Source: Azospirillum sp. 412522 (GTDB taxonomy: Bacteria; Pseudomonadota; Alphaproteobacteria; Azospirillales; Azospirillaceae). From it: a stretch of 56,285 nucleotides of DNA. The notes below the pieces were generated by a model. It did no database searches and was not told the DNA's origin. It worked only from the letters and a program-made list of their open reading frames with translations. Both the position numbers and the translations under genes were made by a program. This document shows positions 49,804 to 56,285 of this stretch, one piece after another (within the stretch, counting starts at the first letter, position 1; each line of letters opens with the position of its first letter). The stretch is from contig NZ_RWIJ01000035.1 in the NCBI RefSeq assembly GCF_019805165.1, positions 1-56,285 on the forward strand. Reading direction: 5' to 3'.

Positions 49804-50556
49804 TCAATGCGCCGCCAGCAGGAACAACCCCTGCCCCAGATAGACGCTGGCCGTGCCCATCACCAGATAGCGGCTCCACAGGCGGAACTGGGCGTCGCTC
49901 ATGCGGTCGAGGACGCGGCGGGAGAGATTCGTGCCGAACAGGGCCATGACGATCGACATCACGATCACCGTCGCCTCCACCGTCTCGTCGGCGCTGCCGG
50001 CCACCAGCGGGGCGAAGTAGGCGATCTTCACCAGATGGCCGACCGACTGGATGGCGGCCTTGGTGGCGACCACGCTCTGCCGGGTCATGGCGCTGCGGAT
50101 GAAGAAGACGTCGAGCAAGGGGCCGGAGATGCCGGCGACGAGCTGGACGCCCATGCACAGGAAGCCGCCCAGCACGCCATGCAGCGGCTTCTGCGCGTTC
50201 AGCGCCCAGCGGGCGGGCACGGCCAGGGCGAGGAAAGGGGTCAGCCCCAGAATCAGCAGCGACACCGCCCGGTCCGGCACGGCGCCGACCAGGGCGAACA
50301 GCAGGCCGGCCGCGGATCCGCCCAGCGCGAATCGCAGGATGATCGGCCAGACGACATGGCGCCGCCACAGCCACGCCCGCCAGCCGTTGGAGGCGAACTG
50401 TGTCACGCCATGCAGCAGCATGGCCGACGGCACCGGCAGCAGGATCAGCAGCAGGCCCATCAACACCATGCCGCCGGCCATGCCGAACAGGCCCGACAGG
50501 AACGAGGTCACCAGCACGGTGAGGCCCAGCCCCACCATCAATGGAAGCGTCAGCAT
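49804..50556 (-). CDS. TauE/SafE-family sulfite exporter-like permease
   Basis: 250 residues, seven to eight helices. The N-terminal repeat GLTVLVTSFLSGLFGMAGGMVLMGLLL has the glycine-rich TauE/SafE motif (GxxGxxGG); LLHGVTQFASNGWRAWLWRRHVVW follows. C-terminal repeat VLGGFLCMGVQLVAGISGPLLDVFF. Transports small anions such as sulfite or sulfoacetate in known members; substrate here unknown. Its stop abuts the AT-rich edge of the origin. Confidence 0.88.
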   Translation of the reverse strand: MLTLPLMVGLGLTVLVTSFLSGLFGMAGGMVLMGLLLILLPVPSAMLLHGVTQFASNGWRAWLWRRHVVWPIILRFALGGSAAGLLFALVGAVPDRAVSLLILGLTPFLALAVPARWALNAQKPLHGVLGGFLCMGVQLVAGISGPLLDVFFIRSAMTRQSVVATKAAIQSVGHLVKIAYFAPLVAGSADETVEATVIVMSIVMALFGTNLSRRVLDRMSDAQFRLWSRYLVMGTASVYLGQGLFLLAAH

Positions 50557-50667
50557 TTATCAGCCCGGAACGACGGAGATCAGGCCGAAGAATTCCCATG
50601 CCCGCGGTTGCGCCGCAAACGGCATTGTTCGATGCTCAGCCCCAGGAAAAGTTGGGGTCAAGTAAGG

Positions 50668-51573
50668 ATGAGCATGCGCCGCCTGCCCTCGCTGAACGGT
50701 CTGCGCGCCTTCGAGGCGGCGGCACGCCACGGCAGCTTCACCGCGGCGGCGGCGGAGCTGCACGTCTCCCAGGCCGCGGTCAGCCGGATGGTGAAGCTGC
50801 TGGAGGAGCGGCTGGGCTTCGCCCTGTTCGACCGGCGGGCGAATGCGCTGGTGCTGACCGAGCGCGGCCGGGCGCTGCGGCCGGCGCTGACCGAGGCGTT
50901 CGACGGCATCGCCCGGCGGGTGGAGCAGGTGTCGGCGATGCGGGCCGGGCCGGTGCTGACGGTGGGGATGGGGGCGACGGTGGCGGTGCGCTGGCTGATC
51001 CCGCGCCTGTCCGGCTTCCACATCGATCATCCGGAGATCGAGGTGCGGATCGCCACCGGCGGGGCGGGGGCGCCGATGAACGACGACTGGACCTGCGCCG
51101 TCCTGCTCGGCGACGGCCAGTGGCCGGGCTACGAGGCGGAGCGGCTGTTCTCCTCCAGCCTGCAGCCGGTCTGCGCGCCGCGACTGGCGGCGGAACTGCG
51201 CCGGCCGGCGGATCTGGCCGGCGCCACCCTGCTGCACGTCTCCCACTGGGGGGAGGACTGGCCGCGCTGGCTGGCCGCCGCCGGGGTGGCGGATCCGGCG
51301 GCGGCTTCGGGGGCCGTTTCGGGAGCGCGGGGGCTGTCCTTCGGCAGCTACGCCATGGCGCTCCAGGCCGCCATCGACGGGGTCGGGGTGGCGCTGGCGC
51401 CGCGCTTCTACAGCCTGGACGACCTCGCCGCCGGGCGCCTCGTCCCGCCCTTCGGACCGGCGGTGCCGATGGTCCATTCCTGGTATCTGGTCTATCGCGC
51501 CTCCCGCCGGGAGGATGCCGGGCTGACGCCCTTCCGCGACTGGCTCCACGCGCTGAGCGCCGGGATGGAATGA
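50668..51573 (+). CDS. LysR-family transcriptional regulator (GcvA-like)
   Basis: 301 residues. LPSLNGLRAFEAAARHGSFTAAAAELHVSQAAVSRMVKLLEERLG is the helix-turn-helix; WLIPRLSGFHIDHPEIEVRIATG is the GcvA-type effector domain. The ATG at 50668 lies in GTAAGGATG, which doubles as ribosome site and resembles the iteron core. Divergent from the TauE/SafE gene with about 110 bases between, so that permease is a plausible target. Confidence 0.93.
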   Translation: MSMRRLPSLNGLRAFEAAARHGSFTAAAAELHVSQAAVSRMVKLLEERLGFALFDRRANALVLTERGRALRPALTEAFDGIARRVEQVSAMRAGPVLTVGMGATVAVRWLIPRLSGFHIDHPEIEVRIATGGAGAPMNDDWTCAVLLGDGQWPGYEAERLFSSSLQPVCAPRLAAELRRPADLAGATLLHVSHWGEDWPRWLAAAGVADPAAASGAVSGARGLSFGSYAMALQAAIDGVGVALAPRFYSLDDLAAGRLVPPFGPAVPMVHSWYLVYRASRREDAGLTPFRDWLHALSAGME

Positions 51574-51733
51574 GGATGCAGTGACCGGCCCGCCAGCGCG
51601 GGACCCGTCCACGGCTCCCCTCCACGCATGGCCGGGCGGCGCAATTCACCGATGTGCCGGCCGCGGGTGCCGACTTAGGCTGCGCGCTGTTCCCTCTCCG
51701 TTTCGAACAGTCACGACCGCACAGGACCGCGCG

Positions 51734-52963
51734 ATGCCGCCCACCGCAGCTTCCCATCCCACTCCTCTGCCGGCTGAAGACGCCCCCCACCCGGCCCTGT
51801 CCCGCTCGCTCGTCCTGCTGATGGCGCTGGCCTGCGGCGTGGTGGTCGCCAACATCTACTACGCCCAGCCGCTGGTCGGGCTGATCGGCCCGGCGGTCGG
51901 GCTGTCGCCGGAGACCGCCAGCCTCGTCGTCACCCTGACCCAGGTCGGCTATGGCGCCGGGCTGGTGCTGCTGGTGCCGCTGGGCGACCTGCTGGAGAAC
52001 CGCCGGCTGGTGGTGGTCACCCTGTCCAGCACGGTGGCGGCCCTGCTGGTGGCGGCCGTCGCCCCGACCGCCTCGCTGTTCCTGGCGGCGGCCTTCCTGA
52101 TCGGCGTCACCTCGGTCGCCGTGCAGATGCTGGTGCCGCTGGCCGCCCACATGGCGCCGGAGGCCTCGCGCGGGCAGGTGGTGGGCAATGTTATGAGCGG
52201 CCTGCTGCTCGGCATCCTGCTGGCCCGCCCGGTGTCGAGCCTGATCGCCGACAGCCTGGGCTGGCGGGCGGTGTTCGCCCTGTCGGCGGTGGCGATGGTC
52301 GGCTTCGCCGTCCTGCTGTGGCGGGTGCTGCCGCAGCGGCGACCCAAGAGCCGATCCAGCTACGGGGCGCTGCTCGGCTCGCTCGGGCGGCTGCTGGTGC
52401 GCACGCCGGTGCTGCAGCGGCGCACCGTCTACCAGACCATGATGTTCGCCGCCTTCAGCCTCTATTGGACCGCCGTGCCGCTGCTGCTGGCGGGGGCGCC
52501 CTTCCATCTCAGCCAGCGCGGCATCGCGCTGTTCGCCCTGTCGGGGGCGGCGGGCGCGCTGGTGGCGCCGATCGCCGGGCGGATCGCCGACCGCGGCTGG
52601 ACCCGGCCGGCCACCGGCTTCGCGCTGGCGATGGCGGCGCTGTCCTTCTTCGTGGCGCGCGCCGGCGAGGGGTCGATCGCGCTGCTGGTGCTGGCCGGGC
52701 TGCTGCTCGACATGGGGGTGCAGATGAACATGGTGCTGGGGCAGCGCGCCATCTATTCGCTGGGGGCGGAGACTCGCAGCCGGATGAACGCCATCTATAT
52801 GGCGATCTTCTTCCTGGGCGGGGCGGCCGGCTCGGCGCTGGCCGGCTATGCCTTCGCCGTCGGCGGCTGGGAACCGGTGACCTGGATCGGCTTCGCCTTT
52901 CCCGCCATCGGCCTGCTGTTCTACCTGACCGAGTTCCGAGGGGCGGCCCGCCGCCTGAGCTGA
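51734..52963 (+). CDS. MFS transporter (YnfM/arabinose-efflux-type)
   Basis: 409 residues from the ATG at 51734. Twelve helices; NIYYAQPLVGLIGPAVGLSPETASLVVTLTQVGYGAGLVLLVPLGDLLENRRLV is characteristic of this subgroup. QMLVPLAAHMAPEASRGQVVGNVMSGLLLGILLARPVSSLI follows, giving the motif C region. Probably exports a drug or metabolite. Followed on the same strand by an aldo/keto reductase. Confidence 0.92.
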   Translation: MPPTAASHPTPLPAEDAPHPALSRSLVLLMALACGVVVANIYYAQPLVGLIGPAVGLSPETASLVVTLTQVGYGAGLVLLVPLGDLLENRRLVVVTLSSTVAALLVAAVAPTASLFLAAAFLIGVTSVAVQMLVPLAAHMAPEASRGQVVGNVMSGLLLGILLARPVSSLIADSLGWRAVFALSAVAMVGFAVLLWRVLPQRRPKSRSSYGALLGSLGRLLVRTPVLQRRTVYQTMMFAAFSLYWTAVPLLLAGAPFHLSQRGIALFALSGAAGALVAPIAGRIADRGWTRPATGFALAMAALSFFVARAGEGSIALLVLAGLLLDMGVQMNMVLGQRAIYSLGAETRSRMNAIYMAIFFLGGAAGSALAGYAFAVGGWEPVTWIGFAFPAIGLLFYLTEFRGAARRLS

Positions 52964-52998
52964 AATCCGCCTGACCTGAAATCCAAGGAGACGATGGA

Positions 52999-53967
52999 AT
53001 GGATCAACGCCCGCCCGATCAACGTCCATTGGGCCGCAGCGGCCTGACGGTGTCCCCGCTCTGCTTCGGCGGCAACGTGTTCGGCTGGACCGCCGACGAG
53101 GCCACCTCCTTCCGGCTGCTCGACGCCTTCGTCGAGGCCGGCTTCAACTTCATCGACACCGCCGACGCCTATTCGACCTGGGCGCCCGGCAACAAGGGCG
53201 GCGAGTCCGAGACGATCATCGGCAACTGGATGAAGAGCCGCGGCAACCGCGACCGCATCGTGCTCGCGACCAAGGTCGGGTCGGAGATGGGGCCGGGGAG
53301 GAAGGGGCTGTCCCCCGCCTGGATCCGGACCGCGGTGGAGGACTCGCTGAAGCGGCTCCAGACCGACCGCATCGACCTCTACCAGTCGCACTGGGACGAT
53401 CCCGAAACCCCGTTCGAGGACACGCTCGGCACCTACAAGGAACTGATCGACCAGGGCAAGGTCCGCGCCATCGGCGCCTCCAACCTGACGGCTGCCCGAC
53501 TGCGCGAGGCGCTGGAGGTCAGCGCCCGCACCGGCCTGCCCCGTTACGAGACCCTGCAGCCGGAATACAACCTCTACAGCCGCGAGGGCTACGAGGCGGA
53601 GCTGGAGGGGCTGTGCCGGGAGAACGGGCTGGGCGTCATCAACTACTATTCGCTGGCCGCCGGCTTCCTGACCGGCAAGTACCGCTCGGCCGGGGATGTG
53701 GGCAAGAGCGCCCGCGGCAACGGGGTGGTGTCGAAATACCTGAACGAGCGCGGCCGGGCGATCCTGGCGGCGCTGGACGAGGTCGCCGGCCGGCATGGAG
53801 CGACGCCGGGCCAGGTGGCCATCGCCTGGTTGATCGCGCGGCCCGGCCTGACGGCCCCCATCGCCAGCGCGTCGAAACCGGAGCAGATGGGCGACCTGAT
53901 CGCCGCGGCCCGGCTGCGGCTGGATGCCGACGATATCGCGCGGCTGGACCGGGCAAGCGCTTATTGA
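52999..53967 (+). CDS. Aldo/keto reductase
   Basis: 322 residues. NFIDTADAYSTW holds the conserved Asp and catalytic Tyr; VLATKVGSEMG the Lys; YQSHWDDPETPFEDTL the active-site His region (IDLYQSHWDD). GAS..GVINYYSLAAGFLTGKYR is the C-terminal phosphate-binding part. NADPH-dependent reduction of aldehydes or ketones; closest by eye to the YajO/Tas-like group. Starts 35 bases after the MFS gene, with GGAG upstream. Confidence 0.94.
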   Translation: MDQRPPDQRPLGRSGLTVSPLCFGGNVFGWTADEATSFRLLDAFVEAGFNFIDTADAYSTWAPGNKGGESETIIGNWMKSRGNRDRIVLATKVGSEMGPGRKGLSPAWIRTAVEDSLKRLQTDRIDLYQSHWDDPETPFEDTLGTYKELIDQGKVRAIGASNLTAARLREALEVSARTGLPRYETLQPEYNLYSREGYEAELEGLCRENGLGVINYYSLAAGFLTGKYRSAGDVGKSARGNGVVSKYLNERGRAILAALDEVAGRHGATPGQVAIAWLIARPGLTAPIASASKPEQMGDLIAAARLRLDADDIARLDRASAY

Positions 53968-53990
53968 GGGGCGCCTATTGAGGTTTCCGG

Positions 53991-55361
53991 TCAGGGAGAC
54001 GGGATCGCCGCCGCCTTGGACGGGGCCGGCTTGCCGGCCTCGTCGGTCCGCAGCACCGCCAGGAAGGCGTCGGCCATGGCGTGGTAGACCGAGTGGGGGC
54101 AGACCAGACGGGAAAGCGTCGTGGCGAGGGCGGCGCTCAGCATCAGCGGCAGCAGCATGTCGGGCGACGCGCTCATCTCCGTCACGATGACGACGGCGGT
54201 CAGCGGCGCCTGCACCACGCCGGCGAAATAGGAGACCATCGACAGCAGCACCACCGCCTCCAGCGAGCTGTCCGGCAGCAGCCCGCCGACGATCGAGCCG
54301 ATGCCCGCCCCAACCGACAGCGAGGGGGAGAAGATGCCGCCGGGAATGCCGCAGATGCCCGACAGGGCGGTCGCCAGCAGCTTGGCCGGGGCGTAGTACC
54401 AGGGCAGCGTCTCCACCCCGTCCAGCACGGCGCGGGCCTGTTCGTAGCCGGTGCCGAAGGTCAGGCCGCCGGTGGCGGCGCCGATCACCGCCAGGGCGAG
54501 GCCGCAGCCGAGCGCGACCAGCACTGGATGGCGGCCCAGCCGTCCGCCCACCCCGCAGCGGATCCAGCGCGACAGCCACAGCAGCAGGCTGCTGAACCCG
54601 CCGCCGGCCAGACCGCCGACGAGGCCGGTCGCCAGCACCGCCTTCCAGTCCTGCCAGCTGGCCGAGGCGGCGGTGTGGCCGAAATAGGCGTAGTTGCCGA
54701 GCAGGGCCACGGCGACCAGACCGGCCGCCACCACCGCCACCAGCACGAGGCCGCTGGTCCGCCGCTCGAAGCTGCGGGCCATCTCCTCGATGGCGAAGAC
54801 GATGCCGGCCAGCGGTGTGTTGAAGGCGGCGGCGACGCCGGCCGCCCCGCCGGCCAGGATCAGCCCGGGCTCCCGCCCCAGACCGGCGAGGGAGCCGGCC
54901 ATCAGCATGATCGAGGCGCCGACCTGAACCGTCGGCCCCTCGCGCCCGATGGAGGCGCCGCAGGCCAGCCCGACCAGGGTCAGCAGGATCTTGCCCACGG
55001 CGATGCGCGGCGACAGCAGCCGGCGCTTGGCCGCCGGATCCTGGACATGGCGGGCGGCGATGGCCTGGGGGATGCCGCTGCCCTGCGATCCCGGCACCAC
55101 CCGCAGCGCCACCCAGGCCGAGACGGCCAGACCCAGCGGGGTCAGCAGGAAGGGCAGCCAGGGCGATGCCGCCTCCGCCAGCCGGAACAGCTGCTGGGCG
55201 TAATCGGCGGCGCGGGCGAACAGCACGGCGACCAGACCGACCACGCCGGCACCGGACCAGAACAGCAGGCGCCGGCGCCAGTTCCTGGGCGACATCCAGA
55301 CATGGCGGGGGCGGCGCAGCCGATGAGGCAGCGGGTGGTGCAGACGGTTTGCAGAGGGCAT
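53991..55361 (-). CDS. ClC-family chloride channel or antiporter
   Basis: 456 residues. The three selectivity motifs are GSQGSGIPQ (GSGIP), GREGPTVQVGAS (GREGP, with the gating glutamate) and GIPGGIFSPSLSVGAG (GxFxP), followed by the usual paired helices. GIVFAIEEMARSFERR is also conserved. C-terminal soluble domains (CBS) are absent. Exchanges chloride for protons, or conducts chloride, across the inner membrane. Convergent with the aldo/keto reductase. Confidence 0.95.
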   Translation of the reverse strand: MPSANRLHHPLPHRLRRPRHVWMSPRNWRRRLLFWSGAGVVGLVAVLFARAADYAQQLFRLAEAASPWLPFLLTPLGLAVSAWVALRVVPGSQGSGIPQAIAARHVQDPAAKRRLLSPRIAVGKILLTLVGLACGASIGREGPTVQVGASIMLMAGSLAGLGREPGLILAGGAAGVAAAFNTPLAGIVFAIEEMARSFERRTSGLVLVAVVAAGLVAVALLGNYAYFGHTAASASWQDWKAVLATGLVGGLAGGGFSSLLLWLSRWIRCGVGGRLGRHPVLVALGCGLALAVIGAATGGLTFGTGYEQARAVLDGVETLPWYYAPAKLLATALSGICGIPGGIFSPSLSVGAGIGSIVGGLLPDSSLEAVVLLSMVSYFAGVVQAPLTAVVIVTEMSASPDMLLPLMLSAALATTLSRLVCPHSVYHAMADAFLAVLRTDEAGKPAPSKAAAIPSP

Positions 55362-55509
55362 TGGACGGGCCGGAAGCGGGGGAAACAGACGGGTGAAACG
55401 GCGGAACGCCGAATTTAGGTCCGTTCTTCTCCGCAGAACCAGCGGCAGTCATGCAGATCTGGGGTCACGCGGGTCCGGGGTAGGCCCTCTCACGCGTGAA
55501 AATCGGGCA

Positions 55510-55704
55510 TCAGCGGCGGACGACGGTGACCGGCTGGGACCTCGAAGCGGAACGGCTGCCGCGCGAGGCGATGGCGGCGCCCTGCAGGGTCTGCTGGCTG
55601 CGGCGCTTCTGCGCCTGCTCGACCTCGCGGCGGAAATTGGGGCCGAGAGCCTCGTAGGCGGCCTTCAGCTCCGGGTCGTTCATCCAGATTTCGCGGCGAT
55701 CCAT
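55510..55704 (-). CDS. Small hypothetical protein
   Basis: 64 residues, MDRREIWMNDPELKAAYEALGPNFRREVEQAQKRRSQQTLQ at the N-terminus, a charged helix, then a Ser/Arg-rich basic tail. The ATG follows GAGGAAACC. Well-formed small gene without a family I recognise; length and charge suggest a cytosolic protein, perhaps nucleic-acid binding. Confidence 0.6.
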   Translation of the reverse strand: MDRREIWMNDPELKAAYEALGPNFRREVEQAQKRRSQQTLQGAAIASRGSRSASRSQPVTVVRR

Positions 55705-55995
55705 GGTTTCCTCTTATATTGGCTGGCCGCCGGCCGAATGCCGGACAGACCTGCGGCGTGCCGCCCCTGCAGAGATCTGCGTCGCGGGCGGGTCATCCGG
55801 CGTTTTTATCAGGATGACGCCCGCGTTCCTTTTGGAAGGTGGGAGCGGCATGACGACTGACAGGTTGGGGCGGTGAGTCTTCACTTCAAGATACGCCCGG
55901 TGTCGGATCGGACGACTTTTCGAAAGCCATAACGCCCTGTCCGACCCAAGGTTCCAGCCGGTGTCTTATCGGCCGCAGGTGATAGGTCTGGGGGA

Positions 55996-56135
55996 TCCCC
56001 CTCTCCCCCCGGGGAGAGGGAAGGGGCCCGCCGCGAAGCGGTGGGAAGGGTGAGGGGGATGCAGGGGAAGGATTTGGTGGGGAATGGGGACCGCGCGACG
56101 CTTGAAAATCCACGCAGCGCGTCCCCCTCACCCTA
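55996..56135. repeat. REP-like palindromic repeat interrupted by the IS
   Basis: TCCCCCTCTCCCCCCGGGGA and GGGAAGGGTGAGGGG at 55996-56057 match the repeats at 1198-1436. A second copy starts GTCCCCCTCACCCTA and stops at the right IS (56136), so the element seems to have inserted into this repeat. The 431-base gap 55705-56135 has no gene; two GGTGTC..ATCGG motifs at 55910 and 55961 are partial direct repeats. Confidence 0.7.
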
Positions 56136-56285
56136 GGTCCTGTCTGACGGCCTGCTGACGCGCAGGGATTGCTGGATCATGGCGAGCTTGATGAAGGTCA
56201 TATAGTTGACGGCGAGCTTGTCATGTCGCGTGGCAACGGATCGGCATCCTTTGAGCCATCCGATGCCACGTTCGACGGCGTTTCT
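56133..56285 (-). mobile_element. IS5-family transposase, C-terminal end (right window edge)
   Basis: Reverse translation gives RNAVERGIGWLKGCRSVATR followed by HDKLAVNYMTFIKLAMIQQSLR and a TAG at 56133-56135. N-x-V-E-R-x-x-x-x-L-K-x-x-R is the DDE-E region of IS5-type transposases. The terminal repeat GGTCCTGTCTGACG starts at 56136 just inside the stop. The rest lies beyond the window. Confidence 0.85.

Overview
The window is uniformly very GC-rich with alphaproteobacterial gene content: YcaO/TfuA, ribbon-helix-helix regulators, D-3-hydroxybutyrate catabolism, and FtsEX next to PlsC and YdcF. It looks like part of a secondary replicon (chromid or megaplasmid) of a Rhodospirillales bacterium, most like Azospirillum. 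The genus is an inference from style of content, not a database match. Both window edges lie inside copies of the same IS5-type insertion sequence, so the window is probably an assembly contig that stopped at repeats.

Layout, left to right. (1) 0.2-5.2 kb: HlyD/RbbA/YhhJ-type ABC-2 exporter; rbbA carries a one-base frameshift and the hlyD tail runs through a dispersed palindromic repeat. (2) 5.3-7.3 kb: NTF2-like protein, cupin and AraC regulator. (3) 7.5-11.3 kb: phosphomannomutase/phosphoglucomutase, UDP-glucose dehydrogenase and GalU, which make sugar nucleotides for exopolysaccharide. (4) 11.7-14.4 kb: an RluA pseudouridine synthase and three acetyltransferases. (5) 15.1-19.0 kb: O-antigen ligase-like protein, GT9 glycosyltransferase and a GT-C-like membrane protein. 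(6) 19.2-25.5 kb: DUF2934 protein, cysteine-rich copper-storage protein, marR-emrA-emrB efflux operon with visible operators, and ilvD. (7) 25.7-33.0 kb: the most interesting block. A large class III nucleotidyl cyclase/ATPase/TPR protein, a ribbon-helix-helix protein, a perfect CRP-type palindrome, a 65-residue peptide gene, a hairpin, ycaO, tfuA, a Crp/Fnr regulator and a second ribbon-helix-helix protein. I read it as a possible cyclic-nucleotide-controlled peptide thioamidation system. (8) 33.0-37.1 kb: D-3-hydroxybutyrate uptake and oxidation operon. (9) 37.3-41.3 kb: copZ under a CueR-type promoter, hemP with a Fur-like box, ydcF, ftsX, ftsE and plsC. (10) 41.4-44.7 kb: DUF2491, DUF350 and PspA genes, resembling yjfK-yjfL-yjfJ. 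(11) 44.7-50 kb: replication region, with a Rep_3-type initiator carrying a DnaA-N-like C-terminal domain and an iteron-rich origin. Further iteron copies lie up to 5 kb away. (12) 49.8-55.7 kb: TauE/SafE permease, LysR regulator, MFS transporter, aldo/keto reductase, ClC channel and a small hypothetical protein.

No rRNA, tRNA or CRISPR array was recognised, and no partition (parAB) genes are present. All assignments come from reading the sequence and recalling family motifs; no search was run.
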